NCBI RefSeq assembly: GCF_014352875.1
Contig: NZ_CP060695.1
Coordinates: 3,193,501 to 3,257,500, forward strand
Direction: 5' to 3'
Length of the DNA: 64,000 bases
Source: Polaribacter pectinis
Lineage (GTDB): Bacteria > Bacteroidota > Bacteroidia > Flavobacteriales > Flavobacteriaceae
The translations under genes and the position numbers were made by a program. Numbering within the stretch: the stretch's first letter is position 1; each line of letters starts with the position of its first letter. Below, in pieces: positions 35,487-43,866 of this stretch. The notes below the pieces were generated by a model. It did no database searches. It was not told the origin of the DNA and was given only the letters and a program-made list of their open reading frames with translations.

Positions 35487-37955
35487 ATGAAAAAAATTAC
35501 TTTTCTATTATTATTTTTTACAGTATCAATAAATATTGCACAAGTAAAAGGAAGTATTACAGACGCAGAAAATGAACCACTTTCTTTTGTGAGTATTTAT
35601 TTAGAAAAATCTACAAGTGGCACAACTTCTAATGATAGTGGAGATTATATTTTAGATTTAAAAGAGAAGGGGAATCACACAATTATTTTTCAGTTTTTAG
35701 GCTACAAAACATTAAAAAAGAAAGTAAATATTACTTCTTTTCCTTTTATATTAAATGTGCATTTAGAAGAGGAAAGTGTTAAGTTGAGTGAAATTTCTAT
35801 TTCTACAAAAGACAATCCTGCAAATAGAATTATTAGAAATGTAATTGATAATAAGGATAAAAACACAGATAAATATGCCAATTATACTGCTAAATTTTAT
35901 TCAAGAGGATTAACAAGAATTAAAGACGCACCAGAAAAATTTTTCGGTCAATCTACTGGAGATTTTGGTGGTGGTTTAGATTCTACTAGAACTGGAATTA
36001 TTTATTTATCGGAAACTTTTTCTAATATTTCATATCAGAAAAATCCTAAAAAATTTAAAGAAAAAATTGTTGCTTCTAAAGTTTCTGGACAAGATAATGG
36101 CATCAGTTTTAACAGAGCAGAAGATTCGAGTATAGATTTGTACGAAAACAGTATAGCTGTTTTTAACGATTTAGTTTCTCCCATTTCTACCAACGCTTTT
36201 AGTTATTATAAGTTCAAATTAGAAGGAACGTTTTATGATAAAAATGGAAAACTCATCAATAAAATAAAACTGATACCGAAACGTAAAAATGGTCGTGTTT
36301 TTAGTGGTTTTATTTACATAGTAGAAGACGATTGGGCTTTGTATGGTACAGATGTTACGGCAACTGGTGCGCAAGTTAACATACCAATTGTAAATTCTTT
36401 AAAACTAAAGCAAGGTTATAATTATTCCGAAGAAATAGAAGGTTGGGTTTTAATAAGTCAAACTATAGATTTCGATATTTCTATTTTTGGTTTCAAACCA
36501 AGTGGTAAATTTTCATACACATATTCAGATTATAATTTTAAGCCAACTTTTAAGGAAAGTACATTTACTAATGAAATTTTGTCTTTCGAGAAAGATGCTA
36601 CTAAAAAAGATACTGTTTTTTGGAATAAATTAAGACCTGTACCATTAACAACAGAAGAGGTAAAAGACTATAGAATTAAAGATTCTATTAAAGTAATTAG
36701 AAAATCTAAAAAGTATTTAGATTCTATAGATGCTAAAGGAAATAAGTTTGGTTTGTTAGATCCGTTAATGGGTTATACATATGATAATTCTTATAAAAAT
36801 AATTCTTTTTCATATAATGGACCTTTGTTAAAAACTAGTTTTAACACTGTACAGGGTGTAAATACTTCTGCAGGTTTTAGTTATTTTGAACAAATAAACA
36901 AAGAAGGAAAATGGTGGAGAGCAGGAGTAAATGCCAATTATGGTTTTTCTGATAAAAGATTAAGACCAACTTTTTTCTTCACTAAAAAATGGAATAACAT
37001 TTCTAGACCAAGATTGGGTATTTCTGGAGGAATTACAACACCTCAATTTAATGACAGAACACCGGTGTTAAAATTAAATAACACAATTAGTTCTTTGTTA
37101 AGCAGATTAAATTATTTAAAAATTTATGAGAAGAGTTATGCAAGAATTGGGTATTCAGAAGAAATTAAAAACGGAATTTATTTTTCTACTTCTTTAGAAT
37201 ATGCTAATAGAAAACCTTTATTTAATACCACTAATTATTCTTTTGCACCACAAGATAAAAACGGTGGTTACACTTCTAATAATCCTCTAGATGCTACAGA
37301 TTTTGTAAACTCACCTTTCCTAGAGCATAAAATAGCAACCTTAAATGTGGGAGCTACTTTTGTTTTTGCACAGAAATATTTATCGTATCCAGATAGAAAA
37401 GAAAACGAAGGCAATGCAAAATATCCAACTTTAAATGTAAAGTATACAAAAAGATTTGGAGCTTCTGATTCTCAATTAAATTCAGATTTATTTATTGCTA
37501 GTTTAAGACAAGATGTAAATGTGGGGAATTATGGTAAGTTTCAATACAATATAAGAGGTGGAATGTTCTTAAAAAAGAAGAATATTGCTTTTATGGATTA
37601 TTTACAAGCAAACGGAAATCAGTTAACTTTTCCTTTAGGAAACAGGTTAAGCAGTTTTGGTTTGTTAGAATACTATAAGTTTTACACTAATGATAAATAT
37701 GTAGAAGCGCATATAGAGCATAACTTTAGAGGTGCTATTTTAGGAAAAGTTCCTTTAATAAATAAATTGAATTTCCATTTGGTTGGTGGTGCAAAAACAC
37801 TTTTTATGGCAGATAAAAAACCATATACAGAATATTCTGTAGGTTTAGACAATATAGGATATGGTAAATGGAGGTTTTTAAGAATAGATTATGTGCGCTC
37901 TAATTATGGAGGTGTTAAAAGTGATGGTTTATTGTTTAGATTAAGCTTGTTTTAA
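35487..37955 (+). CDS. DUF5686 outer-membrane protein with carboxypeptidase-regulatory-like domain
   Basis: The 822-residue protein has signal peptide MKKITFLLLFFTVSINIA, a carboxypeptidase-regulatory-like domain (about 20-105: VKGSITDAENEPLSFVSIYLEKSTSGTTSND, split here only for naming), and the large DUF5686 region with beta-rich repeats, ending in a barrel-type strand YGGVKSDGLLFRLSLF with terminal phenylalanine. This suggests an outer-membrane beta-barrel. The family is widespread in Bacteroidota and has no firm biochemical function. It follows the ligase cassette by 136 bases with its own -7 element, so it is probably a separate unit. Confidence 0.87.
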   Translation: MKKITFLLLFFTVSINIAQVKGSITDAENEPLSFVSIYLEKSTSGTTSNDSGDYILDLKEKGNHTIIFQFLGYKTLKKKVNITSFPFILNVHLEEESVKLSEISISTKDNPANRIIRNVIDNKDKNTDKYANYTAKFYSRGLTRIKDAPEKFFGQSTGDFGGGLDSTRTGIIYLSETFSNISYQKNPKKFKEKIVASKVSGQDNGISFNRAEDSSIDLYENSIAVFNDLVSPISTNAFSYYKFKLEGTFYDKNGKLINKIKLIPKRKNGRVFSGFIYIVEDDWALYGTDVTATGAQVNIPIVNSLKLKQGYNYSEEIEGWVLISQTIDFDISIFGFKPSGKFSYTYSDYNFKPTFKESTFTNEILSFEKDATKKDTVFWNKLRPVPLTTEEVKDYRIKDSIKVIRKSKKYLDSIDAKGNKFGLLDPLMGYTYDNSYKNNSFSYNGPLLKTSFNTVQGVNTSAGFSYFEQINKEGKWWRAGVNANYGFSDKRLRPTFFFTKKWNNISRPRLGISGGITTPQFNDRTPVLKLNNTISSLLSRLNYLKIYEKSYARIGYSEEIKNGIYFSTSLEYANRKPLFNTTNYSFAPQDKNGGYTSNNPLDATDFVNSPFLEHKIATLNVGATFVFAQKYLSYPDRKENEGNAKYPTLNVKYTKRFGASDSQLNSDLFIASLRQDVNVGNYGKFQYNIRGGMFLKKKNIAFMDYLQANGNQLTFPLGNRLSSFGLLEYYKFYTNDKYVEAHIEHNFRGAILGKVPLINKLNFHLVGGAKTLFMADKKPYTEYSVGLDNIGYGKWRFLRIDYVRSNYGGVKSDGLLFRLSLF

Positions 37956-37966
37956 AATATATATTG

Positions 37967-38209
37967 ATGAAAATCGAAACCCTTTTTTTCGGAATTACTG
38001 CAGATTTAGTAGCAACAAATAATCTAGAAATTACGATTTCAGACAATAGTTCTGTAAACGATTTTAAAATATTGCTGAAAGAAAAATATCCGCAATTAGA
38101 AAACATAAATTCCTATGCAATTGCTGTAAATGAAGAATATGCAGAAAACGATTTGCTTTTAAAAGAAAGTGATGTTGTTGCTATAATTCCGCCAGTAAGT
38201 GGAGGTTAA
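37967..38209 (+). CDS. moaD: molybdopterin synthase sulfur carrier subunit MoaD
   Basis: An 80-residue ubiquitin-fold protein beginning MKIETLFFGITADLVATNNLEI and ending VVAIIPPVSGG. The C-terminal Gly-Gly is the site that is adenylated and converted to the thiocarboxylate donating sulfur to precursor Z. A TTG one codon earlier is also in frame, but the ATG is preferred. It lies 8 bases after the DUF5686 gene and converges with the DUF3817 gene (2-base gap). Its catalytic partner moaE lies just beyond that inverted gene. Other cofactor genes (moaA, moaC, moeA) are not in the window. Confidence 0.9.
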   Translation: MKIETLFFGITADLVATNNLEITISDNSSVNDFKILLKEKYPQLENINSYAIAVNEEYAENDLLLKESDVVAIIPPVSGG

Positions 38210-38211
38210 AA

Positions 38212-38484
38212 CTACCTTAAATATTTCTTATCAATATAAAAAGTACCAAAAGGAATTACAGAAGCAACTAAAACAATTCCTAATGTTTTGTTGTCCCAAT
38301 TCATTTCTTTTTTAATAACAATTGCTAAAACCACATATAGCATAAAAAGAATTCCATGAGGCATTCCTAGCATTTTTACATAAGAAGCATCGCCTTGTAA
38401 ATATTTAATTGGTGTTGCTATAAATAGTAGTAATAAGTAAGAAACTCCTTCTAATAAACTTACAATTCTAAAGAAATTTTTCAT
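38212..38484 (-). CDS. DUF3817 family membrane protein
   Basis: From the ATG at 38484 this is a 90-residue protein with three hydrophobic helices, matching DUF3817: FFRIVSLLEGVSYLLLLFIA, KMLGMPHGILFMLYVVL and SVIPFGTFYIDKKYL. Function unknown; the family is often described as YdzA-like or atpZ-like small integral membrane protein, without good evidence. A longer reading from a TTG at 38514 is rejected because that codon overlaps the -7 element TATCTTTG (38512-38519, minus strand). The gene is inserted in opposite orientation between moaD and moaE. Confidence 0.85.
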   Translation of the reverse strand: MKNFFRIVSLLEGVSYLLLLFIATPIKYLQGDASYVKMLGMPHGILFMLYVVLAIVIKKEMNWDNKTLGIVLVASVIPFGTFYIDKKYLR

Positions 38485-38508
38485 TTTTATGAAGTATTGA
38501 AAATTAGA

Positions 38509-38540
38509 TTGCAAAGATACATTTTGAATTGCTATTTTTG
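38509..38540. promoter_or_regulatory. overlapping divergent promoters of moaE and the DUF3817 gene
   Basis: Plus strand: TTG at 38509-38511, 21-base spacer, TATTTTTG at 38533-38540, leading to moaE at 38548. Minus strand: TATCTTTG at 38512-38519, leading to the DUF3817 ATG at 38484. The two promoters share the same 32 bases. Confidence 0.65.
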
Positions 38541-38547
38541 TTGAATA

Positions 38548-38970
38548 ATGAAGAGAACTTCCATTAAAATAACATCACAAAAATTAGATTTACAAGAATG
38601 CTACAGTTTTGTAGAAGATGATTCCTGTGGTGGAATTTCTGCATTTATTGGAACTGTAAGAAACGATACTCAAGGAAAAGAGGTTACTCAACTAGATTTT
38701 TCTACCTACAAACCTATGGCTATTAAAGAAATGCAGAAAATTGCAGATTTGGCTTTAGAAAAATTTCCTATTTATAAAATAGCCATTCATCATGCAGAAG
38801 GAATGTTGCAAATTGGCGAAATTCCTGTAATTATTACAGCTTCTTCAAAACATAGAAAAGCAACTTTCGAAGCTTGTGAATTTGCAATAGATACTTTAAA
38901 AGAAACGGTTCCTATTTGGAAAAAAGAATATTTTTCTGATGGCGAAGTTTGGGTAAATGCACATCCGTAA
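38548..38970 (+). CDS. moaE: molybdopterin synthase catalytic subunit MoaE
   Basis: The 140-residue protein matches MoaE: GGISAFIGTVRNDTQGKEV near residues 29-47, LDFSTYKPMAIKEM, IAIHHAEGMLQIGEIPVII, and the active-site end SKHRKATFEACEFAIDTLKETVPIWKKE with the conserved lysines. It transfers sulfur from MoaD thiocarboxylate to precursor Z to form molybdopterin. The -7 element ends 7 bases before the ATG, so the leader is extremely short. Only moaD of the same pathway is nearby. Confidence 0.95.
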   Translation: MKRTSIKITSQKLDLQECYSFVEDDSCGGISAFIGTVRNDTQGKEVTQLDFSTYKPMAIKEMQKIADLALEKFPIYKIAIHHAEGMLQIGEIPVIITASSKHRKATFEACEFAIDTLKETVPIWKKEYFSDGEVWVNAHP

Positions 38971-39185
38971 TTTCAGTTGGCAGTTTTTCAGTCTTCAGTT
39001 TGCAGTCAGATTTTTTCTCGAAAAGTGGCGAAGTTTTTTATTATTTAGTTTCAAAGTTTCAAATTGTTGGATTCTGTCACTTCGAGTGATTTCGATTTTT
39101 CATCGAAATTGTATCGAGAAGTTTTTAGAGCAACAACTGCTAATTGCCCACTGAAGACTTCGTACTCAAAGTCTTTCGACTTTGA
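38971..39185. repeat. intergenic repeat-rich stretch running into the ctaA 3' end
   Basis: Short direct repeats of the CAGTTTTCAGT type (38977-39007) are followed by hairpin-forming segments: ATTTCGAT / ATCGAAAT at 39089-39096 and 39102-39109 set in CACTTCGAGTG...TATCGAGAAGT, and TCAAAGTC / GACTTTGA at 39166-39173 and 39178-39185. This composition (CACTTCGAGTG and CAGTNNNCAGT motifs) is familiar from dispersed intergenic repeats in Flavobacteriaceae. The last hairpin is inside the ctaA reading frame. Confidence 0.55.
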
Positions 39186-40180
39186 AGCCATAAATAAAAT
39201 TGCAACCCAAATAAAATTGCGCCAGCTAATAAATGTATTGCTTGTGTTCCTAAAGGAATGTCTGCATAATACATTAAAATTCCAGTAATGGTTTCTAAAA
39301 AGATTAAGAAAACAATCCAATTCACCAATTTATAACCAAGATTTTTTATTTGATTGATGTAAAACAGTCCCAAGTTTACCAAAACAATAGCAATGGTAAA
39401 AGATCTGTGAAAATAGAATTTAAAGTTAGCATTCATTAAACTATAATTCTTGTTTTCGAAACCGTATAATTTTACTTGCTCGTCTATAAACTGTCTTACT
39501 TGTGTTCCCATTGCAATTTGTATCAACGAGAAAATAACAGAAACTATAATTAGTTTATTAAATAGAGCATTGTAGTTATAGACTTTTTGTTTATTAGAAA
39601 CTATAAATTGTAACCATAATAAAAGTGCAATAATTACAAGACCAACTACCATATGAATGGTAATAATTGTGGGCGTTAAATTAGAATCTACTACAGTTTT
39701 TCCTAACCAAGCTTCAAACAACATTAAAAAGAAAGATGTGTAAGCAAGAATAGGAATTAATTTGTTTTTCTTTCTGTTTTTATAAGCACCGTAAATTAAA
39801 AAGAGAAAAACAAAACCAGCTAAAACTGAAGCTAATCTATTTATATATTCTGTCCAAGTATGGAACTTGTTAAACTTGTTATAATCGTGTTTGGTATATT
39901 TTGCCCAGTTTTCTATATTGAATTCAGAAGCTGTTCTTAAATCATGTTCAGCAACAAATAAAGCTTCGTCTTTTATAATGATAAACCCTTTTTTAAATTC
40001 TGCATTTGGTTTCCAGGTAATTTGTTCTTCGGAAGTTGGTGGAATATAATATCCAAAACATTTTGGCCAATCTGGGCAACCCATTCCAGAACCTGTCATT
40101 CTAACAACAGAACCTGCTAAAAAGATTAAATAAACAGAAATTATTGAGATTTTTACAACTTTTGGAAACCTATTTTTCAT
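39140..40180 (-). CDS. ctaA: heme A synthase (COX15/CtaA)
   Basis: From the ATG at 40180 the protein has 346 residues and eight predicted transmembrane helices. Family features: VRMTGSGMGCPDWPKCFG near the first extracytoplasmic loop with its cysteine pair, the RTASEFNIENW and FHTWTEYINRLASVLAG segment with a heme-ligand histidine, IITIHMVVGL, FYFHRSFTIAI and TQAIHLLAGAILFG. It converts heme O to heme A for cytochrome oxidase. A TTG at 40198 is discounted because it lies in the -7 promoter element. The last dozen residues (RKTLSTKSSVGN) are encoded by the flanking repeat-rich DNA and look acquired. Confidence 0.93.
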   Translation of the reverse strand: MKNRFPKVVKISIISVYLIFLAGSVVRMTGSGMGCPDWPKCFGYYIPPTSEEQITWKPNAEFKKGFIIIKDEALFVAEHDLRTASEFNIENWAKYTKHDYNKFNKFHTWTEYINRLASVLAGFVFLFLIYGAYKNRKKNKLIPILAYTSFFLMLFEAWLGKTVVDSNLTPTIITIHMVVGLVIIALLLWLQFIVSNKQKVYNYNALFNKLIIVSVIFSLIQIAMGTQVRQFIDEQVKLYGFENKNYSLMNANFKFYFHRSFTIAIVLVNLGLFYINQIKNLGYKLVNWIVFLIFLETITGILMYYADIPLGTQAIHLLAGAILFGLQFYLWLQSRKTLSTKSSVGN

Positions 40181-40195
40181 CAAAAAAACTTTTTG

Positions 40196-40223
40196 CAAAG
40201 ATACTTCAAAAATTAGTGTTCAA
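40196..40223 (-). promoter_or_regulatory. ctaA promoter TTG-N17-TATCTTTG
   Basis: Minus strand: TTG at 40221-40223, 17-base spacer, TATCTTTG at 40196-40203. The ATG at 40180 follows 15 bases later. This decides the ctaA start. Confidence 0.75.
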
Positions 40224-40592
40224 AAATATTTAGAGAAAGCTTCTCTTATGCATAAAAGTTCTAAATAAACAAGCTTTTTTATCGAGAAAGAATTGCATTT
40301 TTATTTTACAACAAATTTTATTTTTTATTTCTGATGATATTTTTATCTAAAAAAGTTTTTTTTAGGAATGTCAGCAATAGCAGTAAGTTACCTCTTTTTT
40401 GTCTTTTAATTATTTGATTTTCAGATTATTGAAAAAACGTTAAAATTTTACGATATTCATAATTCAAGGTTAATTGTTAAAAACTTCAAGGGATTTGTGA
40501 ATAAGTATGACTTTCATTTTGGATCAAAAATCGCAATCTTTGTAGAGGTCGTTTTTAGCGATTAATTAACTTTCAAATAACACCATTTTACC
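40224..40592. other. long spacer between ctaA and nrdB
   Basis: About 370 AT-rich bases with no gene. TTCAAGG occurs twice about 26 bases apart (near 40462 and 40488) in front of nrdB. The closest -7 match is AATCTTTG at 40535-40542. I could not identify a NrdR-box pair. The length suggests regulatory content for nrdBA that I cannot resolve. Confidence 0.45.
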
Positions 40593-41867
40593 GTGAAAAT
40601 TACTCAAATTATTAAAAGAGACTCTGGAACTAGCAATTTCGAGTTAGACAAAATTACAAGAGCCATAGAAAAAGCAATGATTTCTGTTAATAATGGTTCT
40701 TTAGAAGATGCAATGGCAATTACTAATATCGTTAACGGTACTTTATTAGAAAGAAAATTAAACGAACCCAATTATACACCAACTGTAGAACAGGTGCAAG
40801 ATATTGTAGAATATAAGTTAATGGACAGTCGTTTTCGCGATGTTGCAAAAGCTTATATTTTATATAGAGACGAGCAAACAAGAAACAGAAAAAGAAATAT
40901 TTTCGAAAAAAGGTTGAATTTAAAACCTTACGATTATCCTGAATTAAATGAATATGTAGATGCAATTAGACACTCTTATTGGATTCATACAGAATTTAAT
41001 TACACAAGCGATATTCAAGATTTTAAAACTTCGCTTACAGAAGTAGAAAAAAGTGCGATAAAAAATACGATGTTGGCAATTTCTCAAATAGAGGTTGCTG
41101 TAAAAACTTTTTGGGGAGACATTTATAAGAGAATGCCAAAACCAGAAATTGGTTCTGTAGGTTCTACGTTTGCAGAAAGTGAAGTAAGACATCATGATGC
41201 ATATTCTCATTTATTAGAGGTTTTAGGGTTAAACAACGAGTTTAAAAACTTGAAGAAAAACCCAGTGATTATGAGACGTGTTAATTATTTAGAATTAGCA
41301 TTAAAAAACGTGAATAGCGAAGACAATAAAGAGTTTTCTGAATCTATAATTTTGTTTTCATTATTTATAGAACACGTTTCTTTATTCTCACAGTTTTTAA
41401 TTATCATGGCTTTTAACAAGCACAAAAATGTGTTAAAAGGAATTTCTAATGTGGTAGAGGCAACTTCTAAAGAAGAGCAAATTCATGGAGATTTTGGTAT
41501 TGATGTAATTAAAATTATTAAAGAAGAAAATCCAGAATGGTTTGATGAAAGCCATAGTTTACTAGTACAAGAAACTTGTAAAGAAGCATTTTTATCAGAA
41601 AGTAAAATAATCGATTGGATTTTCGAAAAAGGAGAATTAGACTTTTTACCAAAAGCGGTAATAAAAGAATTTATAAAAAACAGATTCAATAAATCTTTAG
41701 AAAGTATTGGTATCGAAAAAGTATTTGATACAGATGAAGCATTATTGGCAGAAACAGATTGGTTTGATGATGAAATTATTGGAACCAAACATGGAGATTT
41801 CTTCGTAAAGAGATCTATCAACTATAGTAAAAGAACAAAAAGTATAACCAGCGACGACTTATTTTAA
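40593..41867 (+). CDS. nrdB: ribonucleotide reductase small subunit with N-terminal ATP-cone
   Basis: The 424-residue protein has an ATP-cone at residues 1-95 (MKITQIIKRDSGTSNFELDKI, then ARAYILYRDEQTRNRKR-type end) fused to a ferritin-like radical-generating domain. Candidate metal ligands are Glu167, Glu197 and His200 (E-V-R-H), with a Tyr at 204 in the place of the radical tyrosine; the second half-site lies in SLFIEHVSLFSQ and EEQIHGDFG. ATP-cones normally sit on NrdA; the small-subunit form has been described in Leeuwenhoekiella blandensis, where dATP drives inactive NrdB oligomers. Here it makes the radical for the NrdA encoded 3 bases downstream. The start is GTG. Confidence 0.94.
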   Translation: MKITQIIKRDSGTSNFELDKITRAIEKAMISVNNGSLEDAMAITNIVNGTLLERKLNEPNYTPTVEQVQDIVEYKLMDSRFRDVAKAYILYRDEQTRNRKRNIFEKRLNLKPYDYPELNEYVDAIRHSYWIHTEFNYTSDIQDFKTSLTEVEKSAIKNTMLAISQIEVAVKTFWGDIYKRMPKPEIGSVGSTFAESEVRHHDAYSHLLEVLGLNNEFKNLKKNPVIMRRVNYLELALKNVNSEDNKEFSESIILFSLFIEHVSLFSQFLIIMAFNKHKNVLKGISNVVEATSKEEQIHGDFGIDVIKIIKEENPEWFDESHSLLVQETCKEAFLSESKIIDWIFEKGELDFLPKAVIKEFIKNRFNKSLESIGIEKVFDTDEALLAETDWFDDEIIGTKHGDFFVKRSINYSKRTKSITSDDLF

Positions 41868-41870
41868 ACC

Positions 41871-43652
41871 ATGAACCAAACAGACACAAAGACAACAACA
41901 GAACTTACAGAGCACGAAAGATTAATTCAGGCTAGAAACGCATCAAGAAAAGAAATGCTTGATAATATGAAAGAACCTGAAATTGAATGGCTTACAGAAA
42001 ATAGTCGTAAATTTTTAGAATCTGGTTATTTAACAGGAGACACAACTCCAGAGCAAAGAATCCGTGAAATTGCAGACAATGCAGAAAAGATTTTAAACAA
42101 ACCTGGTTTTTCAGATAAGTTTTATAAATATATGGCTGCAGGATTTTATTCTTTAGCATCGCCAATATGGTCGAATTTTGGTAAGAAAAGAGGTTTGCCA
42201 ATTAGTTGTTTTGGAAGTCATGTGGCAGATGATATGGGAGATATTTTATTCTCGCAATCAGAAGTTGGTATGATGTCTAAATTAGGAGGAGGAACTTCTG
42301 GTTACTTTGGTAAGTTGCGTGAAAGAGGAGCAGATGTAAAAAATAATGGTTCATCATCTGGTTCAGTTCACATCATGCAGTTGTTCGAAAAAATGGTTGA
42401 TGTTGTTAGTCAAGGTTCAGTAAGAAGAGGTCGTTTTTCTCCATATTTACCAGTAGATCATCCAGATATTAAAGAATTTTTAGAAATTGGAACAGAAGGA
42501 AATCCAATTCAAGAATTAACACATGGAGTTACTGTTGGTAACCAATGGATGGAAGAAATGATTGCTGGAGATGTAGAAAAAAGAAGCATTTGGGCAAAAA
42601 TTTTACAAAGAAGAGGAGAAATAGGATATCCATATATATTGTTTAGAGACAACGCAAATAATGGAACGGTTGATGTTTACAAAGACAATAACCACGAAAT
42701 TTATGCAAGTAACTTGTGTACAGAAATCATGTTACCATCAAATGAAGATTGGTCTTTCGTTTGCTGTTTATCATCTGTAAACTTATTACATTATGATAAG
42801 TGGAAAGACACAGATGCAGTAGAAACTTTAACGTATTTCTTGGATGCAGTAATGCAAGAATTCATCACTAAGTTAGAAGTTTATAGAGATTCTGCAGATA
42901 GAGATGACCAGTTTACGTTCCGTTTTATGGAAAAAGCGTATAATTTCGCAAAAGATAACAGAGCTTTAGGTTTAGGAGCTTTAGGATGGCATTCTTTATT
43001 ACAATCTAAAATGCATGCGTTTGATAGTGCAGAAGCTTATGCTTTAAATAGCGAAATCTTTAAAGTGATTAAAGAGAAATCTTACAAAGCTTCAGAAGAT
43101 ATGGCAAAAGAATATGGAGAGCCAGCAGTTTTAAAAGGATATGGAAGACGTAATACAACGTTAAATGCAATTGCACCAACAACGTCATCTGCATTTATTT
43201 TAGGACAAGTTTCTCAAGGAATTGAGCCAATTTGGTCTAACATTTATGTAAAAGATATTGCAAAAATTAAAACGACCATTAAAAACCCAATTTTAGAAAA
43301 AGTTTTAGAAGAAAAAGGGAAAAACATCAAAGAAGTTTGGACGAGCATCAGAGATAATGATGGTTCTGTATTGCATTTAGATTTCTTAACAGAAGCAGAA
43401 AAAGATGTGTTTAGAACATATTCAGAAATCGACCAAAACGTAATCGTTTATCAAGCTGCAAACAGACAAAACCATATCGATCAAGGACAATCTATCAATA
43501 TAATGGTGCACCCAGATATGCCAATTAAAGACGTAAATGCAGTATATATTAATGCATGGAAATTAGGTGTAAAATCTATGTATTACCAACACAGTATGAA
43601 TGCTGCACAGAAATTCAAGCAAAAGAAAGAATGTGCTTCTTGTGAAGGATAA
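41871..43652 (+). CDS. nrdA: ribonucleotide reductase large subunit lacking an ATP-cone
   Basis: The 593-residue catalytic subunit has the active-site cysteine Cys113 (PISCFGS), the NLCTE motif (Asn281, Cys283, Glu285), the partner cysteine in FVCCLSS (298 or 299), the MYYQHS tyrosine pair near the end for radical transfer, and the C-terminal redox pair CASC (588, 591). It reduces ribonucleoside diphosphates to deoxy forms. It is about 150-170 residues shorter than E. coli NrdA because the N-terminal ATP-cone is missing, which fits the cone on the neighbouring NrdB. The gene order nrdB-nrdA is tight (3-base gap). Confidence 0.95.
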   Translation: MNQTDTKTTTELTEHERLIQARNASRKEMLDNMKEPEIEWLTENSRKFLESGYLTGDTTPEQRIREIADNAEKILNKPGFSDKFYKYMAAGFYSLASPIWSNFGKKRGLPISCFGSHVADDMGDILFSQSEVGMMSKLGGGTSGYFGKLRERGADVKNNGSSSGSVHIMQLFEKMVDVVSQGSVRRGRFSPYLPVDHPDIKEFLEIGTEGNPIQELTHGVTVGNQWMEEMIAGDVEKRSIWAKILQRRGEIGYPYILFRDNANNGTVDVYKDNNHEIYASNLCTEIMLPSNEDWSFVCCLSSVNLLHYDKWKDTDAVETLTYFLDAVMQEFITKLEVYRDSADRDDQFTFRFMEKAYNFAKDNRALGLGALGWHSLLQSKMHAFDSAEAYALNSEIFKVIKEKSYKASEDMAKEYGEPAVLKGYGRRNTTLNAIAPTTSSAFILGQVSQGIEPIWSNIYVKDIAKIKTTIKNPILEKVLEEKGKNIKEVWTSIRDNDGSVLHLDFLTEAEKDVFRTYSEIDQNVIVYQAANRQNHIDQGQSINIMVHPDMPIKDVNAVYINAWKLGVKSMYYQHSMNAAQKFKQKKECASCEG

Positions 43653-43681
43653 TCAAAAATTAAATTAAAAGTTCGTAGAAG

Positions 43682-43712
43682 AGAGAAGCAGCAATGTTTC
43701 TCTTTTTTTTTT
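43682..43712 (+). terminator. terminator after nrdA
   Basis: AGAGAA / TTCTCT (43682-43687 and 43698-43703) with a 10-base loop, followed by a run of T to 43712, 30 bases after the nrdA stop. Confidence 0.6.
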
Positions 43713-43795
43713 GGAGCTATTTCCAGCTTTCCACTATATCTTTTTGCCAAAAAAGGCAAAAAGGATGTCGTTTCAATCTAGGCTAAACTTGTTTA
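43713..43795. repeat. REP-like intergenic palindromic element
   Basis: GGAGCTATTTCCAGCTTTCC is followed by CTTTTTGCC / GGCAAAAAG (43740-43748 and 43755-43763, 9-bp stem, 6-base loop) and then GATGTCGTTTCAATCTAGG. The order (GAGCT..TCCAGCT, ATATC, T/A-rich stem, AAGGAT, TTTCAATC) resembles a dispersed intergenic element I know from Bacteroidota genomes. No other copy was noticed in this window. Confidence 0.5.
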
Positions 43796-43866
43796 GTTAC
43801 TTTTTGTTGTTTTTGAAAATTTTAGAAATTTAATTAAGCATCTTTTTTCGTATTTTTGGAAAAGTT

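Noticed and set aside
38971..39060. Possible CRISPR-like direct repeats (CAGTTTTCAGT type)
   Set aside because: Units are about 10 bases, degenerate and without regular spacers; no cas gene is near.
39051..39320. Short ORFs on both strands around the ctaA 3' end
   Set aside because: They cover repeat-like DNA and the ctaA tail and show no protein-like pattern.
40224..40592. NrdR boxes upstream of nrdB
   Set aside because: No pair of sites close to the known 16-bp NrdR consensus could be found by eye; only a short TTCAAGG direct repeat is present.
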